Assembly: GCF_024599795.1 (NCBI RefSeq)
Contig: NZ_CP102246.1
Coordinates: forward strand, 1-64,000
DNA: 64,000 bases
Direction of reading: 5' to 3'
Origin: Enterobacter cloacae complex sp. R_G8
Lineage (GTDB): Bacteria; Pseudomonadota; Gammaproteobacteria; Enterobacterales; Enterobacteriaceae
Shown piece by piece: positions 1 to 10,305 of this stretch; within the stretch, counting starts at the first letter, position 1; each line of letters begins with the position of its first letter. The notes under the pieces were generated by a model that was not told the origin of the DNA, searched no databases, and saw nothing but the letters and a program-made list of their open reading frames with translations. Made by a program: the position numbers and the translations under genes.

Positions 1-707
1 CGCACGTTGGCTTCGTGGATTCTGCCGTTGATCGTATCGTTCCGCCGTCAGAATCTGCGACTAACGACCCGCTGGAAGTGACGGTGGAAACCTTCAGCGA
101 GTGGATCGTGGACAAAACCCAGTTTAAAGGCGCGCTGCCGACCATTCCAGGCATGGAATTAACTGATAACCTGATGGCATTTGTGGAACGTAAACTCTTC
201 ACGCTGAACACGGGTCATGCTATAACCGCGTACCTCGGAAAATTGACCGGTCATCAGACTATTCGTGATGCGATCCTCGACGAGAAGATCCGCGCGGTGG
301 TAAAAGGGGCAATGGAAGAGAGCGGCGCGGTGCTGATCAAACGCTACGGTTTTGATGCTGATAAACACGCAGCATACATCCAGAAAATCCTCGGTCGTTT
401 TGAAAACCCGTATCTGAAAGATGACGTTGAGCGCGTGGGCCGCCAGCCATTGCGTAAACTGAGCGCGGGCGATCGCCTGATTAAGCCGCTGCTGGGCACG
501 CTGGAATACGGCCTGCCGCACGCCAACCTGGTGAAAGGGATTGCCGCCGCGATGCACTACCGCAGCGAGCAGGATCCACAGGCGCAGGAGCTGGCTCAGT
601 TGATTGATGAAAAAGGCGCGCAGGCGGCGCTGGCGCAGATTTCCGGTCTGGACGCCAACAGCGATGTGGTTGTGGAGGCGGTTAACGCATATAACGCAAC
701 CAAATGA
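1..707 (+). CDS. mtlD: Mannitol-1-phosphate 5-dehydrogenase, 3' part
   Basis: Cytosolic enzyme that oxidises mannitol 1-phosphate (delivered by the mannitol PTS) to fructose 6-phosphate with NAD. The open frame enters from the left edge (first whole codon at base 3) and gives about 234 C-terminal residues of a family that is about 382 aa long. The visible part begins [15 protein letters not shown] and contains the conserved lysine-rich segment [10 protein letters not shown] of the polyol dehydrogenase C-terminal domain. Its stop overlaps the start of mtlR, as in the enterobacterial mtlADR operon. The N-terminal Rossmann domain lies outside the window. Identity is by near-complete match to the E. 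coli protein as I know it. Confidence 0.97.
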   Translation, partial: HVGFVDSAVDRIVPPSESATNDPLEVTVETFSEWIVDKTQFKGALPTIPGMELTDNLMAFVERKLFTLNTGHAITAYLGKLTGHQTIRDAILDEKIRAVVKGAMEESGAVLIKRYGFDADKHAAYIQKILGRFENPYLKDDVERVGRQPLRKLSAGDRLIKPLLGTLEYGLPHANLVKGIAAAMHYRSEQDPQAQELAQLIDEKGAQAALAQISGLDANSDVVVEAVNAYNATK

Positions 708-1294
708 TGCACAGTGAGGCGCAGGTAATCCTGCGCCCTGATTACAGATTGTCAGATATGCAGGCAATAATGGAACAAACCCAGGCCTTTGAAAATCGTG
801 TGCTTGAGCGTCTGAATGCTGGCAAAACCGTACGAAGTTTCCTGATTACCGCCGTCGAGTTGTTAACCGAGGCGGTGAATATCCTGGTACTTCAGGTGTT
901 TCGCAAAGACGACTACGCGGTAAAATATGCTGTAGAACCGTTACTGGACGGCGACGGACCGCTGGGCGATTTATCCGTGCGTCTGAAGCTGATATATGGT
1001 CTTGGCGTGCTGAACCGACAAGAGTATGAAGATGCGGAGCTATTGATGGCGCTGCGCGAAGAGCTCAATCATGACGGTAATGAGTACACCTTTACCGATG
1101 ACGAGATCCTCGGCCCCTTCGGCGAGCTGCATTGCGTTACTGCGCTCCCCCCTGCCCCCCATTTCGATAACAGCGACCCGGAACTGTACGCCATGCAAAA
1201 GCTGCGTTATCAACAGGTTGTCCGTTCCACGATGGTTCTTTCCCTGACTGAGCTGATTTCCCGAATCAGCTTAAAAAAAGCGTTTCAGAAGTAA
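704..1294 (+). CDS. mtlR: Mannitol operon repressor MtlR
   Basis: MtlR represses the mannitol operon in enterobacteria; it is an all-helical protein without a recognisable HTH. The 196-residue product has the family length (195 in E. coli) and the conserved core from RLSDMQA through [18 protein letters not shown] to [16 protein letters not shown]. The N-terminal dozen residues and the segment after [11 protein letters not shown] are the least conserved. Two ATG codons at 704 and 707 overlap the mtlD stop, so translation is probably coupled; either could be the start. It ends the mannitol operon; a 58-bp gap follows before yibL. Confidence 0.95.
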   Translation: MMHSEAQVILRPDYRLSDMQAIMEQTQAFENRVLERLNAGKTVRSFLITAVELLTEAVNILVLQVFRKDDYAVKYAVEPLLDGDGPLGDLSVRLKLIYGLGVLNRQEYEDAELLMALREELNHDGNEYTFTDDEILGPFGELHCVTALPPAPHFDNSDPELYAMQKLRYQQVVRSTMVLSLTELISRISLKKAFQK

Positions 1295-1352
1295 GCCTGC
1301 TCACATTGGTGTATCCTTCCCTCTAAATTCCCCGTTTTCAGAGTTATTTGTC

Positions 1353-1715
1353 ATGAAAGAAGTCGAAAAGAACGAAATTAAACGCCTGAGTGACCGCCTG
1401 GATCTGATCCGCCATCAGATGGCCGGTCTCTCGCTGGTAGACTCCGCCGAGAAGTACGCCGAGCTTGAAAAAGAGACCGCGAAGCTGGAAGCGGAGATCG
1501 AGCGTCTGCGTGAAGTAAAAGGCCAGAAGCTGAGCAAAGAAGCGCAGAAGCTAATGAATATGCCGCATCGTCGCGCCATCACCAAAAAAGAGCAGGCCGA
1601 CATGGGCAAGCTGAAGAAAAGCGTCCGGGGTCTGGTGGTGGTCCACCCGATGACCGAGCTTGGCCGCGAGATGGGTCTGAAAGAGATGACGGGGTTTTGT
1701 AAGACGGCGTTCTGA
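1353..1715 (+). CDS. yibL: YibL family ribosome-associated protein (DUF2810)
   Basis: Small basic, helix-rich 120-residue protein. The first half is a heptad-rich coiled coil (residues about 3-70, runs such as [20 protein letters not shown]); the second half holds a conserved segment [18 protein letters not shown]. coli YibL has the same length and order and has been reported to co-sediment with ribosomes; its exact role is not known. It stands alone between mtlR and the lactate operon, with its ATG following a weak A-rich leader. No signal peptide or membrane segment is visible. Confidence 0.9.
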   Translation: MKEVEKNEIKRLSDRLDLIRHQMAGLSLVDSAEKYAELEKETAKLEAEIERLREVKGQKLSKEAQKLMNMPHRRAITKKEQADMGKLKKSVRGLVVVHPMTELGREMGLKEMTGFCKTAF

Positions 1716-1720
1716 TCATT

Positions 1721-1751
1721 CCCCTCTCTGTGGGTGAGGGCATCAGGCCCC
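1721..1751. repeat. Intergenic GC-rich repeat, short copy
   Basis: Contains CCCCTCTCTGTGGG followed by TGAGGGCATCAG directly after yibL. The same two blocks occur downstream of yicH at 55808-55847, where an extra 12 bases make a longer hairpin. It is probably a dispersed intergenic element that can fold as a 3'-end hairpin. Two copies are seen here; copy number in the genome is unknown. Confidence 0.6.
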
Positions 1752-1763
1752 ACCCTGCTTTTA

Positions 1764-1778
1764 ATTGGCCCAACCAAT
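1764..1778. promoter_or_regulatory. LldR operator O1 (distal)
   Basis: ATTGGCCCAACCAAT is a near-perfect palindrome of the GntR/FadR type (TTGG...ACCAA). It lies 202 bp before the lldP start. E. coli lldPRD has two such LldR sites flanking the promoter, and the second site is also found here at 1890, about 126 bp away, so the loop-forming arrangement appears conserved. The binding assignment is by similarity and position, not tested. Confidence 0.75.
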
Positions 1779-1889
1779 CCACCCTTTCTTTCTTCCCTGG
1801 TTCACAAATCCATTATTTCCGCTCACAAAACCATTGCCAGTCCATAACATCTGGTTAACCATTTGTTGTCATTACCCCTACAACACAAT

Positions 1890-1905
1890 ATTGGCAGGAC
1901 CACTT
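1890..1905. promoter_or_regulatory. LldR operator O2 (proximal)
   Basis: ATTGGCAGGACCACTT shares the TTGGnnnnACCA pattern with the upstream site at 1764-1778. It lies 75 bp before lldP, so probably at or just after the transcription start. Together the two sites fit repression by looping without L-lactate and activation with it, as described for E. coli LldR. Confidence 0.7.
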
Positions 1906-1979
1906 TTACACAGACTGTGACGCAGAGATGAGCGGAGACTCACCCGCAGCATAGGCTGTCTGGTCCCCAGGAGACCTGC

Positions 1980-3635
1980 ATGAGCCTCTGGCAACAAAAC
2001 TACGACCCGGCCGGGAATATCTGGCTGTCTAGCCTGATCGCATCGCTGCCGATCCTGTTCTTCTTCTTTGCGCTGATTAAGCTCAAGCTGAAGGGCTACC
2101 TCGCCGCGACGTACACCGTCGCCATCGCGCTGCTGGTGGCGCTGTTCTTCTACAAAATGCCGATCGATCGCGCGCTGGCCTCCGTTGTCTACGGTTTCTT
2201 CTATGGCCTGTGGCCGATTGCGTGGATCATTATCGCCGCAGTGTTTGTCTATAAAATCTCAGTCAAAACCGGGCAATTCGACATCATTCGCTCGTCGATT
2301 CTCTCCATCACGCCGGACCAGCGCCTGCAGATGCTGATTGTTGGCTTCTCCTTCGGGGCGTTTCTGGAAGGAGCGGCAGGGTTTGGCGCACCGGTGGCAA
2401 TCACCGCCGCGCTGCTGGTGGGGCTGGGCTTTAACCCGCTCTATGCCGCCGGTCTTTGCCTGATCGTCAACACCGCGCCGGTGGCGTTTGGCGCGATGGG
2501 TATTCCGATTCTGGTCGCAGGCCAGGTGACCGGCCTGGACAGCTTCGAAATTGGTCAGATGGTTGGCCGCCAGCTACCGTTCCTGACCATTATCGTGCTG
2601 TTCTGGATCATGGCGATTATGGACGGCTGGCGCGGCGTGAAGGAGACCTGGCCTGCGGTGATGGTGGCGGGCGGTTCGTTCGCTATCGCCCAGTATCTCA
2701 GCTCCAACTTCCTTGGCCCGGAGCTGCCGGACATCATCTCTTCCCTGGTGTCGCTGGTCTGTCTGACGCTGTTCCTGAAACGCTGGCAGCCGGTACGTAT
2801 TTTCCGCTTCGCCGATATGGGTGCATCGCATGTGGATCAGACGCTCGCCCGCACCGGCTACACCGCCGGGCAGATCGTTCGCGCCTGGTCACCGTTCCTG
2901 TTCCTGACCGCCACCGTAACGCTCTGGAGCATCCCGCCGTTTAAGGCCCTGTTCGCCCCGGGCGGCGCGCTGTACGACATGGTGATTAACATCTCCGTGC
3001 CGTTCCTCGACAAGATGGTCGCCCGTATGCCGCCGGTGGTGCACGCTGCCACGCCGTACGCCGCGGTGTATAAATTCGACTGGTTCTCCGCCACCGGCAC
3101 GGCCATCCTGTTTGCCGCACTCCTCTCTGTGGTGTGGCTGCGCATGAAGCCTGCGGCCGCGGTACAGACCTTTGTGGCGACCATTAAAGAATTGATGCTG
3201 CCGATCTACTCCATCGGCATGGTGCTGGCGTTCGCGTTTATCTCGAACTACTCCGGCCTGTCATCAACGCTGGCACTCGCGCTGGCCCATACCGGCCACG
3301 CCTTCACCTTCTTCTCGCCGTTCCTCGGCTGGCTGGGGGTGTTCCTGACCGGTTCAGATACCTCGTCTAACGCCCTGTTCGCCGCCCTGCAGGCGACGGC
3401 GGCTCAGCAGATTGGCGTCTCTGACGTGCTGCTGGTGGCCGCGAACACCACTGGCGGTGTGACCGGGAAGATGATCTCTCCCCAGTCCATCGCCATTGCC
3501 TGTGCGGCAGTAGGGCTGGTGGGTAAAGAGTCCGACCTGTTCCGTTTTACCGTAAAACACAGCCTGATATTCACCTGCATGGTCGGGGTGATCACCACCC
3601 TGCAGGCCTATGTCTTAACCTGGATGATCCCATGA
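1980..3635 (+). CDS. lldP: L-lactate permease LldP
   Basis: Inner-membrane proton symporter for L-lactate (also D-lactate and glycolate in E. coli), LctP family. The 551-residue product has 12 or more hydrophobic segments spread over its whole length and the family-conserved stretch [17 protein letters not shown] near residue 120. A second conserved segment, [14 protein letters not shown], lies around residue 460. The ATG follows an AGGAGACC ribosome site at 1968-1975. The stop overlaps the lldR start, so permease, regulator and dehydrogenase form one operon behind the LldR sites. Confidence 0.97.
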   Translation: MSLWQQNYDPAGNIWLSSLIASLPILFFFFALIKLKLKGYLAATYTVAIALLVALFFYKMPIDRALASVVYGFFYGLWPIAWIIIAAVFVYKISVKTGQFDIIRSSILSITPDQRLQMLIVGFSFGAFLEGAAGFGAPVAITAALLVGLGFNPLYAAGLCLIVNTAPVAFGAMGIPILVAGQVTGLDSFEIGQMVGRQLPFLTIIVLFWIMAIMDGWRGVKETWPAVMVAGGSFAIAQYLSSNFLGPELPDIISSLVSLVCLTLFLKRWQPVRIFRFADMGASHVDQTLARTGYTAGQIVRAWSPFLFLTATVTLWSIPPFKALFAPGGALYDMVINISVPFLDKMVARMPPVVHAATPYAAVYKFDWFSATGTAILFAALLSVVWLRMKPAAAVQTFVATIKELMLPIYSIGMVLAFAFISNYSGLSSTLALALAHTGHAFTFFSPFLGWLGVFLTGSDTSSNALFAALQATAAQQIGVSDVLLVAANTTGGVTGKMISPQSIAIACAAVGLVGKESDLFRFTVKHSLIFTCMVGVITTLQAYVLTWMIP

Positions 3636-4405
3636 TAGTTATGCCCAGACGCTTGTCCGACGAGATTGCCTCTCGCGTGCGGGCGCTGATTGAAGAACAA
3701 CAGCTGGAAGCGGGCATGAAATTGCCCGCCGAACGTCAACTCGCCGCCCAGCTTGGCGTGTCGCGCAATTCCTTGCGTGAGGCGCTGGCGACGCTGGTCA
3801 GCGAAGGGGTACTGGTAAGCCGTCGCGGCGGCGGCACCTTTGTGCGCTGGCAACATGACGACTGGTCCGAGCAAAACATCGTCCAGCCGCTCAAAACCCT
3901 GATGGAGAATGACCCGGACTACAGCTTCGACATCCTCGAAGCCCGTCACGCCATCGAAACCAGTACCGCCTGGCATGCGGCCATGCGGGCAACCGACGCC
4001 GACAAAGAGAAGCTCAAAGCCTGCTTTGAGGCCACGCAAAGCAGCGACCCGGATATCGCTTCGCAGGCGGATGTCCGCTTTCACCTGGCGATTGCCGAGG
4101 CGTCGCACAACGTGGTGCTGCTACAGACCATGCGCGGTTTTTTCGACCTGCTGCAATCCTCCGTGAAGCAGAGCCGCCAGCGCATGTATCTGGTCCCGCC
4201 GGTCTTTGCTCAACTGACCGAACAGCACGAGGCGGTGCTGAACGCCATTCTGGCCGGTGATGCCGAGGCCGCACGCAAGGCGATGATGGCGCATCTGGGC
4301 TTCGTCCACACCACCATTAAACGATTTGATGAAGATCAGGCCCGACAGGCGCGTATTACCCGTCTGCCTGGCGACAGTGATATATCCAGGGAGAACAAAG
4401 CATGA
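3632..4405 (+). CDS. lldR: L-lactate operon regulator LldR (GntR family)
   Basis: Dual repressor/activator of lldPRD responding to L-lactate. Residues about 6-72 form a GntR winged helix-turn-helix ([20 protein letters not shown] then the [10 protein letters not shown] wing); residues about 90-240 form the all-helical FCD effector domain, with conserved D and H residues in [12 protein letters not shown]. Length of 257 matches E. coli (258). It starts inside the last codons of lldP and its own stop overlaps lldD, indicating coupled translation. Its likely binding sites are the two palindromes ahead of lldP. Confidence 0.96.
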   Translation: MIVMPRRLSDEIASRVRALIEEQQLEAGMKLPAERQLAAQLGVSRNSLREALATLVSEGVLVSRRGGGTFVRWQHDDWSEQNIVQPLKTLMENDPDYSFDILEARHAIETSTAWHAAMRATDADKEKLKACFEATQSSDPDIASQADVRFHLAIAEASHNVVLLQTMRGFFDLLQSSVKQSRQRMYLVPPVFAQLTEQHEAVLNAILAGDAEAARKAMMAHLGFVHTTIKRFDEDQARQARITRLPGDSDISRENKA

Positions 4406-5589
4406 TTATTTCAGCAGCCAGTGACTACCGCGCCGCGGCGCAGCGTATTTTGCCGCCGTTCCTGTTCCACTATATCGACGGCGGGGCCTATGCCGAATAT
4501 ACCCTGCGCCGTAACGTGGAAGATTTGTCGGAGGTGGCTCTGCGTCAGCGCGTGCTGAAGAATATGTCGGATCTGAGCCTTGAGACGAAACTGTTTAACG
4601 AAACGCTCGCCATGCCGGTAGCGCTCGCCCCGGTCGGGCTGTGTGGTATGTACGCCCGTCGCGGTGAAGTGCAGGCCGCTGCCGCGGCGGATGCCAAAGG
4701 CATTCCGTTTACCCTTTCCACCGTCTCGGTCTGCCCGATTGAAGAGGTCGCCCCGACCCTCAAGCGCCCGATGTGGTTCCAGCTGTACGTCCTGCGCGAT
4801 CGCGGCTTTATGCGTAATGCGCTGGAGCGCGCCAAAGCGGCGGGCTGTTCCACACTGGTCTTTACCGTTGATATGCCCACCCCCGGCGCGCGCTACCGTG
4901 ATGCCCACTCCGGCATGAGCGGCCCGAACGCTGCCCTGCGTCGTTACTGGCAGGCGGTAACACATCCGCAGTGGGCGTGGGATGTAGGCCTGAATGGCCG
5001 TCCACACGATCTGGGTAACATCTCGGCTTATCTCGGTAAACCTACCGGGCTGGAAGATTATATCGGCTGGCTGGCGAACAATTTCGATCCGTCCATCTCC
5101 TGGAAAGACCTGGAGTGGATCCGCGAATTCTGGGACGGTCCAATGGTGATCAAAGGGATCCTCGACCCGGACGACGCCCGCGACGCGGTGCGTTTTGGCG
5201 CAGACGGGATTGTGGTCTCGAACCACGGCGGACGTCAGCTCGATGGCGTCCTCTCATCCGCACGCGCCCTTCCGGCGATTGCCGATGCGGTTAAAGGCGA
5301 CATCGCTATCCTCGCCGACAGCGGTATTCGTAACGGGCTGGATGTGGTGCGTATGATTGCGCTCGGCGCCGACAGCGTACTGCTGGGACGCGCTTATCTT
5401 TACGCACTGGCCACCAGCGGCCAGGCAGGGGTAGCAAACCTGCTCAACCTGATTGAGAAAGAGATGAAGGTTGCTATGACTCTCACCGGGGCGAAAACAA
5501 TCGGCGAGATCAGCAAGGATTCTCTGGTGCAGGAGCTGAGCAAGATCCCTGCGGCACTGGCACCGCTTACCCACGGAGACGCGGCTTGA
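4402..5589 (+). CDS. lldD: L-lactate dehydrogenase (FMN, quinone-linked) LldD
   Basis: Membrane-associated flavoenzyme oxidising L-lactate to pyruvate and passing electrons to the quinone pool. The 395-residue protein shows the FMN-dependent alpha-hydroxyacid dehydrogenase fold: [11 protein letters not shown] near residue 72-82, the conserved lysine at K251 (VIKGI), the catalytic histidine H275 in [10 protein letters not shown], and the phosphate-binding segment ADSGIRNG followed by [15 protein letters not shown]. The ATG overlaps the lldR stop (ATGA-type). Last gene of lldPRD; a hairpin terminator follows at 5618. Confidence 0.97.
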   Translation: MIISAASDYRAAAQRILPPFLFHYIDGGAYAEYTLRRNVEDLSEVALRQRVLKNMSDLSLETKLFNETLAMPVALAPVGLCGMYARRGEVQAAAAADAKGIPFTLSTVSVCPIEEVAPTLKRPMWFQLYVLRDRGFMRNALERAKAAGCSTLVFTVDMPTPGARYRDAHSGMSGPNAALRRYWQAVTHPQWAWDVGLNGRPHDLGNISAYLGKPTGLEDYIGWLANNFDPSISWKDLEWIREFWDGPMVIKGILDPDDARDAVRFGADGIVVSNHGGRQLDGVLSSARALPAIADAVKGDIAILADSGIRNGLDVVRMIALGADSVLLGRAYLYALATSGQAGVANLLNLIEKEMKVAMTLTGAKTIGEISKDSLVQELSKIPAALAPLTHGDAA

Positions 5590-5617
5590 TCCCCTCCGCT
5601 TAACCTACCTTACTCAC

Positions 5618-5648
5618 GCGTCCGATCTCCTCCATCGGGCGCGTTTTT
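5618..5648 (+). terminator. Rho-independent terminator of lldPRD
   Basis: GCGTCCGAT / ATCGGGCGC form a 9-bp stem (one G-T pair) around the loop CTCCTCC, followed by GTTTTT. It lies 29 bp after the lldD stop. Confidence 0.85.
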
Positions 5649-5690
5649 GTGTCGCAAATAACATCTAGATAACATATTAGATAAGAATAT

Positions 5691-5725
5691 TTGACATCCC
5701 CTGCCGCACGCAATTGTATAGACAA
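5691..5725 (+). promoter_or_regulatory. Promoter with HutC-like operator ahead of the MFS gene
   Basis: A consensus -35 box TTGACA (5691-5696) and TGTATA (5715-5720) are separated by 18 bp. The -10 lies inside the partial palindrome TTGTATAGACAA (5714-5725), which resembles operators of GntR/HutC-type (UTRA) repressors. This would allow direct occlusion of RNA polymerase. No regulator gene of that class is adjacent, so the regulator would act from elsewhere. Inference from motif only. Confidence 0.55.
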
Positions 5726-5770
5726 GCAAAGACAAGAACACAAAAACAACATCACATCAGAGAGGAGCGT

Positions 5771-7111
5771 ATGGCCTATTCAGGTAAGGTGGATATTCAG
5801 CAGGTAATCGACGACAGTTCCTTTTCATGGTTTCACTGGCTACTCATTGTGCTGGGCTTTCTGGTGCTGGCGATCGATGGGTTCGATACAGCGGCAATGG
5901 GCTACATCGCCCCGACGCTGTCGGCAGAATGGGGGATCCACAAACAGGATCTGGGGCCGGTACTGAGTGCTGCGCTGCTGGGACTGTCGCTGGGTGCGCT
6001 GATCGCCGGCCCGGTATCGGACCGGATGGGCCGCAAGCGCGTGCTGGTCTTTTCGTGTTTATTCTTTGGTGTTGCAAGCCTGGGCGCCGCCTGGGCACAA
6101 ACCCTGAACACCCTGACGCTGTGGCGATTTCTCACGGGCCTGGGACTGGGTGCAGCAATGCCTAACGCCATCACGCTGATCTCAGAGTTTGCCCCTAAGC
6201 GCTGTCGCGCCATGGCAATTAATACCATGTACTGCGGTTTTCCTCTGGGCGCGGCGGGCGGCGGGGCAATCTCCTCCTGGCTGATTCCTCATCACGGCTG
6301 GCGAAGCGTACTGCTGACCGGCGCAATTGCCCCGCTGATCCTGACGCTGCTGCTTGCGCTGCTTTTGCCGGAGTCGGTGAAGTTTCTGGTACAGCGTGGA
6401 AGAGACGTGATGCAGATCCGCCGTATCGCCAGCCGCTTCGCCCGCGGCACGCTGGATGGCGTGACCGGCTTTTTCCTGGCGGAGGAGCGGGTCGCGTCTA
6501 AGAAAGGGAGCGTGGCACAGCTGTTTTCTATGCCCTGGCTGCCCGGCACCCTGATGCTGTGGGTGACTTATTTTATGGGGCTGGTGATTTATTACGTCCT
6601 GCTGAGCTGGATGCCGACGCTGATGCTGGGGATGGGTTATCCGCTGGCGGAATCTGCCTGGCTCACCTCGCTGTTCACCTTCGGCGGTACCGCAGGCATT
6701 CTTCTCGCCGGGTGGATGATGGACCGCTGGGAGGCGCACAAGGTGGTGGCAGGCGGGTTTATTCTGACCATGGCGCTCATCCTGTTGCTCGGCATGGAGC
6801 ATAATCACATCGCCCTGTTTGGCGGGCTGATCTTCCTGATGGGGATCGCCATGAACGGCGCGCAATCAGGAATGCAAACCCTGGCCGCCACCTTTTACCC
6901 TACCGAGTGCCGTGCGACGGGTATCGCATGGATGCAGGGAATTGGCCGTTTTGGTGGCGTGGCGGGTACCATGACCAGCGCGCAGCTTCTCTCCATGCAG
7001 TGGCAAGCAGACAGTATATTGATGATCCTCAGCCTGCCCGCGCTGGTGGCTGCGGGAGCCACCGTCTATAAAATGCTGCGCTGCCGCGCACAGGAACCCG
7101 GCGTCGCGTAG
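5771..7111 (+). CDS. MFS transporter, aromatic acid:H+ symporter (AAHS) type
   Basis: Inner-membrane transporter of 446 residues with 12 predicted membrane segments. The first segment carries DGFDTAAMGYIAPTL, the signature of the AAHS branch (PcaK, BenK, MhpT); the loop 2-3 motif is GPVSDRMGRKRVL. A central hydrophilic loop around residues 205-240 separates the halves. The start chosen is the ATG after GAGAGGAGCGT; an upstream in-frame ATG would add 19 hydrophilic residues without a ribosome site. It is a single gene between lldD and trmL, absent from the E. coli order at this place. The substrate is likely an aromatic or other carboxylic acid, but cannot be named from sequence. Confidence 0.85.
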   Translation: MAYSGKVDIQQVIDDSSFSWFHWLLIVLGFLVLAIDGFDTAAMGYIAPTLSAEWGIHKQDLGPVLSAALLGLSLGALIAGPVSDRMGRKRVLVFSCLFFGVASLGAAWAQTLNTLTLWRFLTGLGLGAAMPNAITLISEFAPKRCRAMAINTMYCGFPLGAAGGGAISSWLIPHHGWRSVLLTGAIAPLILTLLLALLLPESVKFLVQRGRDVMQIRRIASRFARGTLDGVTGFFLAEERVASKKGSVAQLFSMPWLPGTLMLWVTYFMGLVIYYVLLSWMPTLMLGMGYPLAESAWLTSLFTFGGTAGILLAGWMMDRWEAHKVVAGGFILTMALILLLGMEHNHIALFGGLIFLMGIAMNGAQSGMQTLAATFYPTECRATGIAWMQGIGRFGGVAGTMTSAQLLSMQWQADSILMILSLPALVAAGATVYKMLRCRAQEPGVA

Positions 7112-7156
7112 TGCCCGTCATTTCTGCTATGCTGCCCCCGCAATTAAGGGGGCAGC

Positions 7157-7630
7157 ATGCTTAACATCGTTTTATTCGAACCAGAAATTCCGCCTAATAC
7201 CGGCAACATTATCCGCCTGTGCGCCAACACCGGGTTTCGCCTGCATATTATCGAGCCGATGGGCTTTACGTGGGATGACAAACGCCTGCGCCGCGCGGGG
7301 CTGGATTATCACGAATTTACCGCCGTGGTTCGCCATCATGATTACGCCGCGTTTCTGGAAAGCGAAAAGCCAGAGCGCATGTTTGCCCTGACGACCAAAG
7401 GCACGCCCGCGCATAGCGCCGTGAGCTATCAGGCCGGTGACTATCTGATGTTTGGCCCGGAAACCCGCGGCCTGCCGGCCACGATTCTGGACGCCCTGCC
7501 CGCTGAGCAGAAAATCCGTATTCCGATGATGCCGGACAGCCGCAGCATGAACCTGTCGAACGCGGTGTCCGTGGTGGTGTATGAAGCCTGGCGCCAGCTG
7601 GGGTATCCGGGCGCCATTCTCAGAAGTTAA
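7157..7630 (+). CDS. trmL: tRNA (cytidine/uridine-34-2'-O)-methyltransferase TrmL
   Basis: SPOUT-class methyltransferase that 2'-O-methylates the wobble base of the two tRNA-Leu isoacceptors. The 157-residue protein has the usual family length and the SPOUT motifs [13 protein letters not shown] near the start, FGPETRGLP at residues about 97-105 and [22 protein letters not shown] at the trefoil knot. The ATG follows AGGGGGCAGC. It converges on cysE: the two coding ends overlap by 4 bp (7627-7630). Confidence 0.96.
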   Translation: MLNIVLFEPEIPPNTGNIIRLCANTGFRLHIIEPMGFTWDDKRLRRAGLDYHEFTAVVRHHDYAAFLESEKPERMFALTTKGTPAHSAVSYQAGDYLMFGPETRGLPATILDALPAEQKIRIPMMPDSRSMNLSNAVSVVVYEAWRQLGYPGAILRS

Positions 7631-8448
7631 ATGCCGTCACCATACTCAAACGTATGGTGAATGCCGTTGAAGTGCTGATCCATATCCATGGACGGTTTAT
7701 CACTGTCTGGCTTACCGACGATGCGCGCCGGTACGCCAGCGGCGGTGGTGTGCGGCGGCACGGGCTGCAGCACCACAGAGCCCGCGCCGATTTTCGCGCC
7801 GCGGCCCACTTCGATATTGCCGAGGATTTTGGCACCCGCGCCAATCATCACCCCTTCACGAATTTTCGGATGGCGATCGCCGCTGGTTTTGCCGGTACCG
7901 CCCAGGGTAACCGACTGCAGGATCGACACGTCATCTTCAATGACCGCCGTCTCACCGACAACAATCCCGGTGGCATGGTCGAGCATGATCCCCCGGCCAA
8001 TTTTGGCCGCCGGATGAATATCAACCTGGAAGGTCACGGAAACCTGGTTTTGCAGGAAAATAGCCAGCGCGCGGCGGCCTTCCTTCCATAACCAGTGACC
8101 GATGCGATACGCCTGTAAGGCATGGAAACCCTTCAGGTACAGCAGCGGCGTAGAATATTTGTCAACCGCCGGGTCACGCGTGCGCACGGCCTGAATATCA
8201 CAGGCGGCAGAGGCGATCATTTCCGGGTCTGCGGCGTAAGCCTCTTCCACCACTTCACGAATGGCGATGGCGGGCATGATTGAAGACGCCAGCTTGTTGG
8301 CGAGCATATAGCTCAGGGCACTACCGAGGTTTTCGTGCTTGAGTAACGTTGCATGGTAGAAACTGGCCAGCATTGGCTCACAGTCGGCCAACGCCCGGGC
8401 TTCGGCTTTAATATTATTCCAGACGATATCCAGTTCTTCACACGGCAT
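7627..8448 (-). CDS. cysE: Serine O-acetyltransferase CysE
   Basis: Makes O-acetylserine from serine and acetyl-CoA, the committed step of cysteine synthesis. The 273-residue protein has the helical N-terminal domain (1-140) and a left-handed beta-helix of hexapeptide repeats (about 145-240) with [21 protein letters not shown] and GDRHPKI motifs that carry the active-site Asp and His residues. The C-terminus ends EYGDGI, with the terminal isoleucine that docks into CysK in the cysteine synthase complex. It is the last gene of secB-gpsA-cysE, with a 75-bp gap after gpsA holding a stem-loop. Confidence 0.97.
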   Translation of the reverse strand: MPCEELDIVWNNIKAEARALADCEPMLASFYHATLLKHENLGSALSYMLANKLASSIMPAIAIREVVEEAYAADPEMIASAACDIQAVRTRDPAVDKYSTPLLYLKGFHALQAYRIGHWLWKEGRRALAIFLQNQVSVTFQVDIHPAAKIGRGIMLDHATGIVVGETAVIEDDVSILQSVTLGGTGKTSGDRHPKIREGVMIGAGAKILGNIEVGRGAKIGAGSVVLQPVPPHTTAAGVPARIVGKPDSDKPSMDMDQHFNGIHHTFEYGDGI

Positions 8449-8470
8449 TGCTTACTCCAGACGATAGTAT

Positions 8471-8504
8471 AATGACCAGCCAGTTCTGCGCTGGCTGGGT
8501 CATT
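8471..8504. other. Stem-loop between gpsA and cysE
   Basis: AATGACCAGCCAG and CTGGCTGGGTCATT pair in a 13-bp stem with one bulged G around a 7-base loop. No T-run follows on the minus strand, so it is not a clear terminator; it could trim or attenuate the secB-gpsA-cysE message before cysE. Confidence 0.55.
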
Positions 8505-8523
8505 CAGGTGACAATGGTTCCGA

Positions 8524-9543
8524 CTAGTTACTGCTGCGCTCGTCCTTGCGCGCACGACCTAATAAGGTCAATGCTGCCTCGCGCGCATTTTTTCCGCAAT
8601 ACAATACCTGATAAATTTCCTCGGTTATTGGCATTTCGACACCAAAACGGTGCGCCAATTCGCGGACTTCTTTGGTATTGCGGTAGCCTTCAACCACCTG
8701 ACCAATCTTCTCCTGCGCCCCTTTTACATCCATGCCCTGACCGAGCATCATGCCAAAGCGGCGGTTACGGGACTGATTGTCGGTACAGGTCAGCACCAGA
8801 TCGCCTAAACCCGCCATCCCCATAAAGGTGGCCGGATCGGCACCCAGTGCCGCCCCGAGACGGGACATCTCGGTTAACCCACGGGTGATCAGCGCAGTAC
8901 GTGCGTTGGCGCCAAAGCCGATGCCATCGGACATCCCTGCGCCTATTGCGATCACGTTCTTCACCGCGCCGCCCAGCTGCACGCCGATAAAATCGGGGTT
9001 GCTGTAGACGCGGAAACTCTTGCCGCAGTGCAGCAGGTGCTGAAGATCGTCCGCAAAGGCAGGATCCGTGGAGGCCAGCGAGATCGCCGTCGGCAGGCCT
9101 GCGGCAAGCTCTTTGGCAAAGGTTGGACCGGAGATAACCGCCAGCGGGATCTCCTCGCCCAGCACTTCGCGGGCAACGTCCTGCAGAAGACGACCGGTTT
9201 CGGCTTCCAGCCCTTTCGTCGCCCACACAATGCGTGCATCCGGGCGCATCAGCGGCTTGATCTGCTGTAGCACGTCGCCAAACACATGGCTCGGCACCAC
9301 AATCAGAATATTGCGGCTGGCCGCCAGCGCGGTCGCAAGGTCGCTTTCCAGGTGGAGGGAGTCAGGGAACGGAACGTCAGGAAGGAACGCCACGTTGCAG
9401 CGGTCGTGCTGCAGCGTTGCGATATGTTTTGGGTCGTGGCCCCACAGGACCACCTCGTGACCATTTCTTGCCAGCGTGATGGCAAGAGCGGTGCCGTAAG
9501 AGCCGGCACCGATCACAGTCATTGACGCATTAACAGTGCTCAT
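8524..9543 (-). CDS. gpsA: Glycerol-3-phosphate dehydrogenase [NAD(P)+] GpsA
   Basis: Reduces dihydroxyacetone phosphate to sn-glycerol 3-phosphate, the backbone of phospholipids. The 339-residue protein starts with the nucleotide-binding motif [10 protein letters not shown] (residues 12-21), has [11 protein letters not shown] in the middle and the conserved [17 protein letters not shown] segment with the catalytic lysine near residue 195. Length equals E. coli (339). Its ATG overlaps the secB stop as TGATG, so the two are translationally coupled. It is known to be feedback-inhibited by its product. Confidence 0.97.
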   Translation of the reverse strand: MSTVNASMTVIGAGSYGTALAITLARNGHEVVLWGHDPKHIATLQHDRCNVAFLPDVPFPDSLHLESDLATALAASRNILIVVPSHVFGDVLQQIKPLMRPDARIVWATKGLEAETGRLLQDVAREVLGEEIPLAVISGPTFAKELAAGLPTAISLASTDPAFADDLQHLLHCGKSFRVYSNPDFIGVQLGGAVKNVIAIGAGMSDGIGFGANARTALITRGLTEMSRLGAALGADPATFMGMAGLGDLVLTCTDNQSRNRRFGMMLGQGMDVKGAQEKIGQVVEGYRNTKEVRELAHRFGVEMPITEEIYQVLYCGKNAREAALTLLGRARKDERSSN

Positions 9544-10010
9544 CAGGCATCCTGATGTTGTTCAGCACCTTCGCCAGCCTGCTGCTGCAGATAGTTCATG
9601 AACAGCGCATCAAAGTTAACTGGCGCAAGGTTCAGTTGCGGGAATGTACCGCGAGAAACCAGGCTGGTGATGCATTCACGCGCATACGGGAACAGGATGT
9701 TCGGGCAGTATGCACCCAGGCAATGCGCCATCTGGTTGCCTTCAATACCGCCGATGGAGAAGATACCGCCCTGCTGTACTTCACACAGGAATGCAGTTTC
9801 TTCACCCAGAGAGGCGGTTACGGTCACACGCAGTACGACTTCATACACGTCATCAGCCAGCTGGGTTGATGCGGTATCCAGATCAAGTTTAACCTCTGGC
9901 TGCCAATCTTTCTGGAAAACGTGTGGCGCATTTGGCGCTTCGAAAGAGACATCCTTGGTGTAGATACGCTGGATCTGGAAAGTCATTTCGGTGTTGTTTT
10001 GTTCTGACAT
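9543..10010 (-). CDS. secB: Protein-export chaperone SecB
   Basis: Tetrameric cytosolic chaperone that keeps preproteins unfolded and hands them to SecA. The 155-residue product matches the family (155 in E. coli), with [17 protein letters not shown] at the start and the SecA-binding acidic patch further on. The region [15 protein letters not shown] is the conserved dimer interface. It is downstream of grxC with a 32-bp gap carrying an AAAAAGGG ribosome site. First gene of the secB-gpsA-cysE unit. Confidence 0.97.
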   Translation of the reverse strand: MSEQNNTEMTFQIQRIYTKDVSFEAPNAPHVFQKDWQPEVKLDLDTASTQLADDVYEVVLRVTVTASLGEETAFLCEVQQGGIFSIGGIEGNQMAHCLGAYCPNILFPYARECITSLVSRGTFPQLNLAPVNFDALFMNYLQQQAGEGAEQHQDA

Positions 10011-10042
10011 GGAAAAACCCTTTTTAATTGTCCTAAAGTCTC

Positions 10043-10294
10043 TTAGCTCAGCAGGGGATCGAGTCCACCACGGGCGTCGAGCGCATACAAGTCATCACAG
10101 CCGCCAATGTGCTGCGCATCAATAAAAATCTGCGGAACCGTCGTGCGACCACTACGTTGAATCATCTCTTCGCGTTTAATCGCGTCACCATCGATCGGCA
10201 GTTCCTGGAACGTTACGCCTTTGCTGTTCAGCAGCGCTTTCGCACGGTGACAGAACGGGCAGGTCGCTTTGGTGTAGATCTCGATATTGGCCAT
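10043..10294 (-). CDS. grxC: Glutaredoxin 3
   Basis: Glutathione-dependent thiol-disulfide oxidoreductase, a hydrogen donor to ribonucleotide reductase. The 83-residue protein has the dithiol active site C12-P-F-C15; E. coli has CPYC, so the third residue is Phe here. It also has the conserved TVPQIFID cis-proline loop and GGCDDL glutathione-binding segment. The ATG at 10294 is chosen over a GTG one codon upstream because it gives the family length and sits behind AAGGAG. It follows yibN by 11 bp. Confidence 0.96.
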   Translation of the reverse strand: MANIEIYTKATCPFCHRAKALLNSKGVTFQELPIDGDAIKREEMIQRSGRTTVPQIFIDAQHIGGCDDLYALDARGGLDPLLS

Positions 10295-10305
10295 CACTGA
10301 ACTCC

